Source of the DNA: Roridomyces roridus
Taxonomy: Eukaryota; Basidiomycota; Agaricomycetes; Agaricales; Mycenaceae
DNA: 29,595 nt
Assembly (NCBI GenBank): GCA_029378245.1
Contig: JARKIF010000321.1
Span: 1 to 29,595, forward strand
Direction of reading: 5' to 3'
The stretch's first letter is position 1. Each line of letters opens with the position of its first letter. Below are positions 1 to 8,838 of the stretch, piece after piece. The notes beneath the pieces are model-generated. The model was not told the DNA's origin. It saw only the letters and a program-made list of their open reading frames with translations, and ran no database searches. The position numbers and the translations under genes were made by a program.

Positions 1-915
1 CAGAGTATCTGTGTCTTTGTGCAAACACTGGCCGGCGATTTCATATTGGTGCGTTGGTTGGACTGGTCTGCTCTTGTGGCCTCATATCTCTTCGTACAGA
101 TTTATCGGTGCTGGTTTGTCAACGACAAGTCATGGTGGATCTTGGTGCCTGGGTCATCTGGATAGCAGACATTGCCTGTGCCATAGGCATCCTCATCAAT
201 CAGCTGCAAATCCATTCCGGGCAAGTCAACTCGAGCCACGTCCAATGGGGGTTATCGTTCTTCTCTTGACTATATGCACCAACATCATATCAACCTGTAC
301 GTCCCATCTACATCCTGCGAGCCTGTTTTTTTTTTTCCTGAGGCATACTCTATTCTTCAGCTATGATTGTATGGCGTATTTGGCTCGTCGAGAAGCAGAA
401 CCAGAAATACGCTCTCCGAGATTCCACTCGGAATCGCGGATCGCAGAGTACCCTCAGCAGTGCCATGCGGAACATTGTCGAGTCTGGGATGATCTACACC
501 GTGGCCTCGATCCTGGAACTGGCTGCGTTCTCCACCGGCAGCACCTGGAACTATCCTGCTAGCGCACTGGTGAGTCCAAACTGTACAATAATCCCACGTA
601 CTTGATCCCGGATTCATAGTCATTCCATTCGTGAGTCAATAACCAGTGTAGAATCACTCCACGTACTTACTTTAATTGGACAGCGTTGGTATCACCTTCA
701 ATCTCATTCTCATACGCGGAGCCGCCCTTCGAACGAACCGAAATCCCACGGTGGCTAGCACTGCGATTCAATTGACAACAGGGAATGGGACTACACCTCA
801 CAGCGTTGGAGTCCCCCCGTCCATGCTCACCGCTACTAACGTCGACATGGACGATAAACCGAACGACTTTATGCTATCTCATCTTTCGAAGAATCGCGAG
901 TCTGTTTCTGTTTAA
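1..915 (+). pseudogene. Multi-pass membrane protein (basidiomycete 7-TM type), 5'-truncated by window edge, frame-broken
   Basis: The 3' part of a gene for a hydrophobic multi-helix membrane protein of the kind expanded in Agaricomycetes. Frame 1 from base 1 reads helix-like sequence with FVQIYRCWFVNDKSWWILVP. The reading then continues in frame 3 (WVIWIADIACAIGILINQ) and frame 2 (LTICTNIIST). An intron of about 299-360 leads to RIWLVEKQ and the motif NIVESGMIYTVASILELAAF, and an intron at 570-683 leads to VGITFNLILIRGAALR and a polar cytosolic tail ending at 915. Joining these pieces needs about three one-base shifts (near 147, 268 and the 684 acceptor), so as written the gene is not translatable. 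The family resemblance (YRCW loop, NIVESG motif, GITFNLI final helix) is recognised by pattern. Ligand and function are unknown. The breaks could be decay or consensus errors. Confidence 0.6.
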
Positions 916-1171
916 CTGGGACACGTACTATTTATTGGCGCCCTTTGTACTATTGTGGTTTAACTAGCTCGTTCTCTTTCGTGTGTACAAGCGTAGGTAC
1001 TGCCTCTAATACACAGTTACTTTCGTGTTCATGCGCGATTTTGATTTGCTCGCACGCTAGGATTATCCAACAACACGGAGTTGACTCGGAGCTCAACGCC
1101 TTCGTTACATATGACAGAACCAAAAGCATATAGACAGTTACAATAAATACCCAATCATGTACCAAGATAGA

Positions 1172-2838
1172 TCAAACATCCCCACGAGCTACGGTGCTAA
1201 GCTCAAAAGTGTTTGTGGTAAAAGTGGTGGTATCCTCAACCTCCCGGCGTAACGCCGCGGGAGTTCGCTTGAACTCGAGCGCGTTTTCGGTCACCATCGT
1301 ATCCGAAACGAAATCAACCTGCTCCCGTACGGATATGAGGAGCCTGTTTGCTAGGACGGCGGGGATGGAGAAGCTGTAGCCCGTCCAGAGTTCGTTGAGT
1401 GTCAACTGCGTGGATTTTGGCATTTATTCCCAAGAAATACATGCAAGGATGCAGTGAAATCGACTCACGATGTTCATCATCCAAGTTACCACCGTTCCAA
1501 GATGACAGAGTACGATCCTGGAAACGGGAATATCATGCACAGAACAGAATGTACCGCAACTTGGAATGCGCACCCAAAGAAGAACCAGACAGATTCCTTG
1601 GTTAATCTGGGGAGAATACGACCGCTCGGTGAATTTGAGCGGTATTGTTGCCATGCTTTGAACACGGCCAACATAAATAAAATGAATTCGGTGATCAAGA
1701 GCATCACTGGCACGTAGGCGATCCAGTGACGGTGGTGCGGCGGATCACCATCGGCGCAGATGAATAGGTCCGTGGAAGGGTTGTTGGTGGCTATATTGGA
1801 CTTAGAGGACTGCGAGGTCTTTCACAGCGTAGACATACCGACAAGACCCGGCGTCGGCAATTCGAGGAGGATAATGAAACCGGTGAGCTCCGTGGTAAGT
1901 AGAATGACGAGGAATGCCAGGAGTTTCTTGCTGCGCTCGTACATGGCATAGAGACGAAGAGACAGAATCACTGTATTTGTTCAGTAGGAAGAACGGTTGC
2001 CGATATGATAGACTTACTTTGAGTGAGGATAAACTGCAGAGCTGATCCACCATTTTGCCAGTGGAAGAAATTCGTGCCTAAATAGAAATATTGAGCCTGG
2101 CAGCGAGCGCAGAATGGAAAGCTCTTACATCTACCGGGAGTTATGATCTAATGCGAAGGGAACGCGAAGAAAATCACATACAACTGGAAGGGAAGGGATC
2201 ATCAGCGAGAAGGTGAGAGAGAGAGAGGTACGTGAACCTGCCTTGGCCGAAGCATCGCGCTGCATAAATGCTGCGAGGAGTTAACTTTTGATCAAACGAT
2301 GTATGGAACGAACACACCCGCAGCGTTGCCGCTTTTCGTACGATCAGATTTCTCGGTATAAAAATGCCAGGAACTCACATGTTGAAACCCAGGCTAAAAT
2401 ACCTATTCTGATCCTGGGATCAGGCTCAAGGGAGACAAAGTCAAGACAACCACGCACAAAGAGGAAGAGGCCCTTTGCGAAGGTCCACTGGGGTCGCCTC
2501 TTCAGATCACAGTCAGCAAAGGGGGAGTGCGTCTCTGAATAAGATGCACCCAGAATAAGTCGACCTGCGCATAGGACCGTCATATCAGTCTAATCGCCTT
2601 TTCAACGGTGGCACTGACCTCCTTGGGAAACTGCATGACTGGTAACAGGCCGTCATTGACGTGTAGTCTCGGATTGTGGGCACACTCACTAAACTCGTAG
2701 GCGACGACCATAGCAGCGCTGACTGGAGGAGAGATGAATGAACACATGACTAGCAGCAGACTCCGACCTGAAAGACTCACATTGACAATTGCGCTCCCAT
2801 TGCGTGTGCTCAAAGGCCGTGAAGTCGATGCTATCCAT
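1172..2838 (-). CDS. DUF6533-type seven-helix membrane protein, copy A (one exon out of frame)
   Basis: Spliced from about 14 short exons read right to left: 2781-2838 (MDSIDFTAFEHTQWERNCQ), 2690-2722, 2619-2638, 2550-2564 (VDLFW), 2458-2499 (RRPQWTFAKGLFLF), 2379-2407 (NRYFSLGFN), 2318-2331, 2238-2270, an unresolved exon near 2121-2176, 2018-2077 (NFFHWQNGGSALQFILTQ), 1839-1970 (LSLRLYAMYERSKKLLAFLV), 1574-1790, 1469-1517 and 1172-1405 (LTLNELWTGYSFSIPAVLAN, then a polar tail). The EVDLFW-RRPQW-NRY block is the DUF6533 signature; the protein should be a plasma or internal membrane protein of unknown ligand. Compared with copy B (12070-13738), the exon near 2121-2176 is 4 nt longer and runs into a stop, so copy A is probably broken there unless another splice is used. 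All other splice phases agree. Confidence 0.65.
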
Positions 2839-2952
2839 GGTGCAGTTCGAGGACGAGGAATCACCTCAGGATGCGCCATTTATCTCCCGGTAAGCGCGCC
2901 ACGGGAGTTAGACGGGAGATGATAGCAAAGATAATCCATCGGCGAAGAGAAG

Positions 2953-3147
2953 GCGATGCCGGGAAGATGATGAACGGGAAGCCGTGTATGAATGAACGGC
3001 CAACGGAAATCAGGTCAGGGACTTTGGGGGCATCGGATGAGATTGGGGGCGACGCCTCGAAGATGATGCATCAATGCATATGATGAAAGGAAGCCCCATT
3101 TGAATGGACGGACAACGGAAATCAAATGACTTTGAGGGTATCGGATG
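2953..3147. repeat. Near-tandem repeat of about 96 bp, second unit split by the hAT-like element
   Basis: Unit 1 (2953-3048) and unit 2 (3049-3147, resuming at 3675) share GCGA(T/C)GCC, GAAGATGATG, a GAATG.ACGG.CAACGGAAATCA core, a GACTTTG(G/A)GGG run and ATCGGATG. Unit 1 continues uninterrupted as ATCGGATGAGATTG, while unit 2 is interrupted at exactly this point by the element at 3148-3674. No gene was found here; the short reading frames are not convincing. Confidence 0.7.
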
Positions 3148-3674
3148 TAAGGCTCCAACCGTTCTGTTTCCGTTTGCGATTTTGGAGAAATAGAACGGAA
3201 ACGGAAGGAAACCATTTCCAAACCGTTGGAAACGGTTTTCGAACGGTAAATTTGACAGTACCTTTTCCCAGTGTTCAAAAGGACTCCATCATTTCCAAAG
3301 TATCTCCAAGATGCATAGGAATGCACACCCGACTGTTCAAAGGACATTGGAGCCAATCCCGAGCCAATTGGGTGGTTTGATTATGGGCAGATCTTGTGAA
3401 TGTCAGTTTGACTAAGCAGCTGCCGAGGGTTCTGGCCTCAATTTTGCTACCTCGGATCCTCAACGTTGGGGAAACTGTTTCATGAAAATGCACAGGCAGG
3501 GTGGGGGACTCTAGGTGACAGTGGTTAAGCTGATTCTGAGCCCTGGCAGGTTGGCCCACGGAAACTGTTTGAAAATCATTTGAGAAACTGTTTCCCCAGC
3601 GAGGCAAACAGAACGGAAATAAAAACCGTTTTTTGGCGGGAAACGGTTTTAAAACGGAAATAGTTGGAGCCTTA
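3148..3674. mobile_element. Non-autonomous hAT-like element (MITE), 527 bp
   Basis: The left end TAAGGCTCCAAC (3148-3159) and the right end GTTGGAGCCTTA (3663-3674) are perfect 12-bp inverted repeats. Both are followed inward by degenerate repeats built on CGTTTCCGTTTT / AAACGG. The element is flanked by an 8-bp direct duplication ATCGGATG (3140-3147 and 3675-3682). An 8-bp target duplication with short inverted ends is the hallmark of the hAT superfamily. No transposase reading frame exists inside, so it must be mobilised in trans. The neighbouring repeat unit at 3032-3045 shows the uninterrupted target sequence. Confidence 0.88.
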
Positions 3675-3682
3675 ATCGGATG

Positions 3683-4342
3683 AGATTGCTGTAGCACTGG
3701 ACAAAGCCGTTCCTTGTTTAGCGGAGAGAAGCAGCTCAGTGGTAACGAGGGACGTTGGATTCGGACAGCGTGGACTCGAAGTTTCGCGGAGGTTGCGCAG
3801 GGTGACAACAATAGGGGAGGCAAGTTGAGTCAATTGGCATGAAAAACGGATCATTTCAGATCATCAAGCGCATCAAATGGTGCTTTATTCATCCTCGTTG
3901 GCCGATATTAGCTCTGACAATATGCTCGCATCGCATGCGTGGCTCCAGCAGAGCTCTTCCTTTGTCCTTTTGAAGACTTATCAAGCTTTCAAAATTTCAA
4001 GGGCCGTCCCTGGAAGTGTTGGTCGGCAGCAAATTCTGATGCGAAGTTGATCATCTCGTGTTCAAGTACGATTTTGAACCCGTGCGCCTACCTAATCTTA
4101 TGCTTAACTTCCGTTGAGCTTGCCAAATTTTCTACATCTCCCGAGACAGGATACATCGAATCCCGTCGTTTCTATCCATGAACCAATCGTCGCAAAAGCC
4201 GACATCTGTCCGTGTTGGCGTCCAAGAAGCTGCGGCATGTGGTGCACATCTTCCCCCAGCGCCAAACTTGAAATGAGAAAATGTTCCAGCATCGGAGGAG
4301 CTCAACTACCGTCTGATCGCGCGAAAATTTGATTCGAGTCTA
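3683..4342. other. Intergenic, no gene seen
   Basis: This stretch lies between the hAT-like element and the 3' end of the F-box gene. Several short frames are open on both strands, but none shows domain-like sequence, a credible start context or splice-supported extension. It presumably contains the F-box gene terminator region, although no clear poly(A) signal can be assigned. Confidence 0.5.
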
Positions 4343-5686
4343 CTAGTGCGTTCCCTGCGATCCAATCGCACCCACACTATCCATCGGTCCCACCTCAACG
4401 AACATCCCATCTTCCCTCAAAAGCTTTAAACCATTCACGAACCTCGCACCCAAAGCAAATTCAACATCCCCACGAACCCAACCAAACGCAAACCGCCCAA
4501 GTCGCGCAGATTGCGGGGGTCCCTCGTGAACAGTGGGCCACCTCCGTGCACGCAAAGCACCAAGGAGGGGATCATACAGGGAGAGCGGCACTGGCGGGCG
4601 GGATACGACGTCGGTTATGAGCAGGTCCGTGAGGTTGGGAAGGATAGCAGGCCTAGAGTCGTCGTCGTTGGGAGTAAGCAGATAGAAGAGACTCTCGCTC
4701 GCTTCCTTGTCGGCACCTCTAATATTTAGCTGTGCGAGTTCGGGCATCTCGGCGAGCCACGCGCTGCGTCCAACGTGGCGCGCAATTTGTGGTCCGGTAA
4801 CCGTGAGGGAGCGTAGCGAAGTAGACGAACGTTGAATGAACGCGTCTAGAGCTGGACAAGGTTGGACTCCGAGATGAAGTTTTCGGAGTCGAGGCATCGT
4901 CAACGCGTCCCATAACGACGAGAGATTCGTATGAGCGCTAGTCAACTCGAGAATCTCTAATGGGCAAGTCAACTGCAACTCCGGCGCATCGCCGTGCGCC
5001 ACATCCAAGAAGCGACATTCCAACAATCCCTTTCCCGCCGCCAACACCCGTACGCATTCAGCAAGCCCGAGCTTCACGGCGGTGAACCTCGTCAGCTGGC
5101 TCCACGGAATGATGCACTGGTGGTACGGCGGCAACGTATGTTTATGCCCGACAATCTCGAGCCGCACATCGCGGAGCTTCCCAGCGGATTTGAACGCCGG
5201 AAAATCTTCATCCACGAGCCCCCAGCATCCCAGCGTGAGAGTCCGTAACTGAGGAAGACCCTCGGGAAAGGGAAGGCTGTTGAGACAGCGGTAGGACAAG
5301 ACCAATTTGGCGTCGAGCCAACGGGCTGATCGCGAGATGAGAAGGTGTACGAGGGCCTGTGAGATGGCGCTATCAAAGTTGACCCGAACGTTGAGCGAGA
5401 GGGCGCTATTTTGGCCTCGTTCGAGCCAGACCCTGACGAGGGAGAGAAGCCCCGCGCTTTTGAGAGGCCGGGTCACAGCCAAAGTGAGTCTGGACCAGAG
5501 GAGGGGCGTCGACAAGGCAATGCAGCGCCATCTTGCACAGACGCGGCCGAGAAGCAGGGGTGCGTCTCTTTGCGAGGGGTGACGGTCATCAAAAGGGATG
5601 CAGTGGGTGAAGATGGCGCCGACGATCTCCACGGGGAGGTCGTGGATTCTGATGGGATGGCTCGTAGTGGAGGTTGTGGTGGCCAT
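4343..5686 (-). CDS. F-box protein with LRR-like C-terminal region
   Basis: Intact single-exon frame of 447 aa. Residues about 11-60 form an F-box: HDLPVEIVGAIFTHCIPFDD, then APLLLGRVCARWRCIALSTP and LLWSRL. This is the form typical of the large Agaricomycete F-box families. The rest (about 130-400) has repeated leucine-rich strands such as LPQLRTLTLGCW, CPLEILELTSA, MPRLRKLHLGV and TSLRSLTVTGPQ, consistent with an irregular LRR substrate-recognition region. By family it is expected to bind Skp1 through the F-box and present a target to an SCF ubiquitin ligase; the target is unknown. It is transcribed in the same direction as the adenylating enzyme upstream of it (6410-8284). It has no counterpart in the duplicated block at 12-14.7 kb. 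It is one of the few genes here with no sign of damage. Confidence 0.93.
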   Translation of the reverse strand: MATTTSTTSHPIRIHDLPVEIVGAIFTHCIPFDDRHPSQRDAPLLLGRVCARWRCIALSTPLLWSRLTLAVTRPLKSAGLLSLVRVWLERGQNSALSLNVRVNFDSAISQALVHLLISRSARWLDAKLVLSYRCLNSLPFPEGLPQLRTLTLGCWGLVDEDFPAFKSAGKLRDVRLEIVGHKHTLPPYHQCIIPWSQLTRFTAVKLGLAECVRVLAAGKGLLECRFLDVAHGDAPELQLTCPLEILELTSAHTNLSSLWDALTMPRLRKLHLGVQPCPALDAFIQRSSTSLRSLTVTGPQIARHVGRSAWLAEMPELAQLNIRGADKEASESLFYLLTPNDDDSRPAILPNLTDLLITDVVSRPPVPLSLYDPLLGALRARRWPTVHEGPPQSARLGRFAFGWVRGDVEFALGARFVNGLKLLREDGMFVEVGPMDSVGAIGSQGTH

Positions 5687-6409
5687 GAATGCTGCGCGGG
5701 GATGAGGTGGCGAGTAAGCCTGATCCGTCGTAGTTACGCTTTTGTGTGGTGGACCACGCTATATCGGTAGTCGGTCCCGGGAGAACGACCATGCTTCGAC
5801 GTGATATCGGGCGGATGACAGCGCTGGGTCGTCGGCGGTTTTTAGAACCGTGGAATACACTTCAAATTGTTTCAACTCGGAAGGTCCTGAATGGGCCTGA
5901 AAAACCGGGTCACCGCAGCAGCCGGCTACCACAGGCTGGGATTGGCCGCTGAGCATGACGCCGAGATCCTAACCAGTACATAGTAACTGCGCCAGTTTGG
6001 CGCCAGCTCAAGGTAGTTGGGTCGGCCGTTGCACATCGCGGGAGAAGGTGGCGTATTAGATGCAGTGGGTTGACATCAAATTCGGATGTTGATTGGCAGT
6101 TCGGTTGACGTCAAATTCTGATGTTGATTGGCAGCTCGGCATCCCGGGATGTTGAAATGTTCAAAACGCAACGGTAGCCTCTACGGAAATTATTATCCAC
6201 TATTACTTTTCAAGAACACAAGATATAATTAATTACTCGCTCTTGTTTCCCCGGAACACCAAACTAATGGCAGCTTACATCATATCTCTGCTGCCCTCGC
6301 CGTGCCACTCTGGAAGGAAGTTCTTGTACGGAATTTGTTGATGGCCTGTCGACCCGGAGAGACTTCGAAGCATCGATATCTATTCGAGCAGGAGTAAAAA
6401 GTTACATGG
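5687..6409. other. Intergenic: upstream region of the F-box gene and 3' flank of the adenylating enzyme
   Basis: No gene recognised in about 720 bp. It holds the 35-bp tandem repeat annotated separately at 6069-6138. The remaining reading frames are short and lack recognisable content. Confidence 0.5.
6069..6138. repeat. Two tandem 35-bp units with TGACRTCA and inverted CCAAT motifs
   Basis: Units at 6069-6103 and 6104-6138 differ at only a few positions. Each contains TGACATCA or TGACGTCA (the second is the palindromic CRE/ATF-type bZIP site, 6106-6113), followed by GATTGG, an inverted CCAAT box. The pair lies about 380-450 bp upstream of the F-box start codon, so it could be a bZIP/CCAAT-factor enhancer. 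The regulatory role is inferred from motif content only. Confidence 0.6.
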
Positions 6410-8284
6410 TCAAACAATCTTATAGAGTTCATTCAAAAGGTCAGAATACTCAACCTCGACGGCCTTGCGTCTGAATGAAGCACCGGTCAGCTGATGAAAC
6501 TTTTATGAGGCAAGACACACCGAATGTTGCCTTTCTCCTGCACACATGTTGAGAGAGCGAAGAAAATGAAGACCAGAACACACCTTGGTCCGCGCCAGTT
6601 TACCCTGCGGGACGACGACGATACGGCCAGGGTCCGTGATGCGCTCGTGTAAGAAGAGCCGAGCATTGAACGGCGCTGTGAGTGCGATGATTTCCTTCTT
6701 CAACACCATTTCTTTATCCGATCCGGGAGTTACTGGTGTGACGGGTTCGACAAAGAGGACGACTCCAGGTTTGTAATGCCCCACGGCGGTGCAGTTCGAG
6801 ACCAGCTGCGAAGAAACCTGGAGTACGTTGTCTTCGATTGCTCTGCGTAACTGTTCATCAGACCGTAAAGGACGAGGTGAGTACATACTTGGTGTCACAA
6901 AATGAGAGCGAGGGGCCGGTACGGATCCAATCGTCGTTTCTGCCGCGGAATATGTATCGACCCGGTTTGACTTGCTCAAACAGGTCGCCCGTGTAGTGTC
7001 CATTCTCGCGATTACGGAAAGAAGGATGCGGGCAATTGCTCGAGTACGCGGGAAGAAACACATCGTAAAGCGTGCCCTTGTCAGGCTCCGAGTTATCGTT
7101 GGGTATAAATTCGCATTCCACGCCGGGTATAAGACGCATAGCGGGGAGGTCTTGTCTTTCGTTCAGGTCCGAGATGAGGATCAGGAACGCCTCCGTGGTA
7201 GCGTACAGCAACTATGTTGATGAGTCCGGGTCGAACGGAGGTATTCATTGACTTACTGTCCCGGGGATATTCTGTGCGACCATCCATGCTTCGTCCTCCG
7301 GATTTAATGACGCTCCCGTGTAGATGATTTGGCGCATATTCTTCAAGTTGTCCAACACACCCTGGTTGGTTCTGGCGAACTTGAGAAGATTGGACAATCA
7401 CGGAGCGTAGAGGAAGAGACGATTAACGCCCGCCTCCCTGCTCAGTTGGAGTAATTCCTCGGCGTCAAAGTCGGAGCGCGACGTCTGAACGTTGCAGTCC
7501 CCGCGCAGAGACAGGTAGCTGATGGCTTTATGTCGGTCAGAGCAGGACTTGGCAAGGCAAACATCACATACAAGAAGCGGACCCGACGTGTAAGTACGAG
7601 CCCAATTTGCTGTAAATGTCTTGCGTTTCGAAGGAGCCTTGGTTGAGCCCGCGCCATTGGGATTGTTGACCTTTGAGATTACGATGGGTGACAGGAACGG
7701 GTTTTGGCCTGCCGGAAGTCGTTCCGCTGGTGTGAAGGATCATGGCAGGCTCGTCTTCTGCGACGTCTAGCAAAGGCTGAAGCGGGTCCGAAGAGGATTG
7801 GATAGTGTCTAGTGCTGGGAGACAAATCGCAGGCAGATTGACATGGCCTTCGACCGCTGCAGCAAAGGTAGGATCATAAAGCAATCCTTTCCCTTTGCAA
7901 GCAGCGAGCAAGTCCCGGACGACGTCGACACTCAGGTAATTGACACTGAAAAGTTGAGGGATGAACCCCGCCCGGATGAGGGAATATATGTGAATCAGGT
8001 CGGTGTACTTTTCTCCGGTGGCCCTAGAGACAGTCGGACATGAGCCTGGTCGATAATTGAGACACCGAGCACCATAAGCCAACAGCGTCGGAGGAATTGA
8101 AGCCTTGCGACGATAAAGTCGCGCGCCAATGGCGGCCAACGCGGTCGGTTTCGTTCCGAAAGTCCTCGTAGGTGACGGAAAGCCAGGTCTTCTGTCCTGC
8201 TGCTCCCTGAACGAGTTGTTTGAAGAGGGGGCGGTCTCGATACTTTTCCCAGGCGGTGAGCACGTCGGTCAGAAAATGAAGCAT
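6410..8284 (-). CDS. Stand-alone adenylate-forming (AMP-binding) enzyme, interrupted by one TGA
   Basis: Seven exons: 8073-8284, 7572-8023, 7257-7525, 6889-7211, 6584-6842, 6521-6537 (17 nt) and 6410-6470. They sum to 1,593 nt with every phase consistent, giving 530 aa ending NELYKIV. The sequence shows the ANL-superfamily core: SLIRAGFIPQLFSVNY, the ATP-binding loop MILHTSGTTSGRPKPVPVTH, LLYATTEAF, GHYTGDLFEQVKPGRYIFRG (the YxTGD motif) and the terminal lysine region VPQGKLARTKEKGNIRRK. It matches the adenylation domain of fungal NRPS-like proteins but has no carrier or reductase domain, so it would activate a carboxylic acid as acyl-AMP, possibly onto CoA. Start ATG at 8284 is preceded by a TATA box. 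An in-frame TGA at 7398-7400 lies between LFLYAP and LSNLLKFARTN; conserved sequence resumes right after it, so this is a lesion (or error) in an otherwise open gene. Confidence 0.82.
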
Positions 8285-8838
8285 CTTGTGCAAATCTTGT
8301 GGGTGAGTGCATCACGGAGGTCACCCTGGACTGTATATAGTATATTCAATGAGAATACCTAGATGGATGGACAGATGGTGAAATTAACAGCCGAGCGGTC
8401 GCACCGGGCGGCAGGAAGGATTGCACCGTGAAAGAACCGTGGATCATCGTGGTCACGTGGAGACGCCGCACTCACCTTCCGTTCTCTGCGGCATCCGACC
8501 TCATTGGGCAGCAAAAATTAGTATCGAGCTTCGACCTTGCTTCGACCAGCTCTCCGTATCTCTACACCATTTCGCGACCTCTTGTCCAGGTTGCTTCCCG
8601 CATTTTCTCATGACCTGACAAGCTCAGTGCCAGTGATTGAACTCTTCAAGTCACTGACCGCCGATTCACTCAGGATGACTCAGTGGACCCAGAGTCGGTC
8701 ACTCCGGTGTTCGCTCGCCCACAGTGTATGTCCGCATCTTCTTCTCAGACACGATGCATCCGACGCGATTCCGCCGAAGCATATCTCAACCCGTGCCGCA
8801 TGCGCGCGGTATACTTGGCTCCGGTTTGCCTTGCTACC
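8285..8838. promoter_or_regulatory. Divergent intergenic region between adenylating enzyme and MFS gene
   Basis: This 554-bp region separates two divergently transcribed starts (ATG at 8284 on minus, 8839 on plus) and must hold both promoters. A TATATA element at 8334-8339 sits about 50 bp upstream of the minus-strand ATG. No clear TATA box is seen for the plus-strand gene. The divergent arrangement suggests possible co-regulation. Confidence 0.55.

Noticed and set aside
1791..1838. Apparent stop in the DUF6533 genes after PGLV
   Set aside because: A 48-nt intron (GTATGT to TAG/CAG) removes it in both copies and joins PGLV to ATNNPSTD in phase.
3015..3854. Several 60-182-codon frames over the hAT-like element
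   Set aside because: They lie inside or across a non-coding transposable element, show no transposase or other domain, and have no supporting splice structure.
7564..7580. Apparent 4-bp insertion and frameshift in the adenylating enzyme relative to its fragment copy
   Set aside because: The position is a GTATGT splice donor. Removing the 46-nt intron 7526-7571 restores the frame and the normal spacing between the HVG and CNVQ motifs, so it is an intron-length difference.
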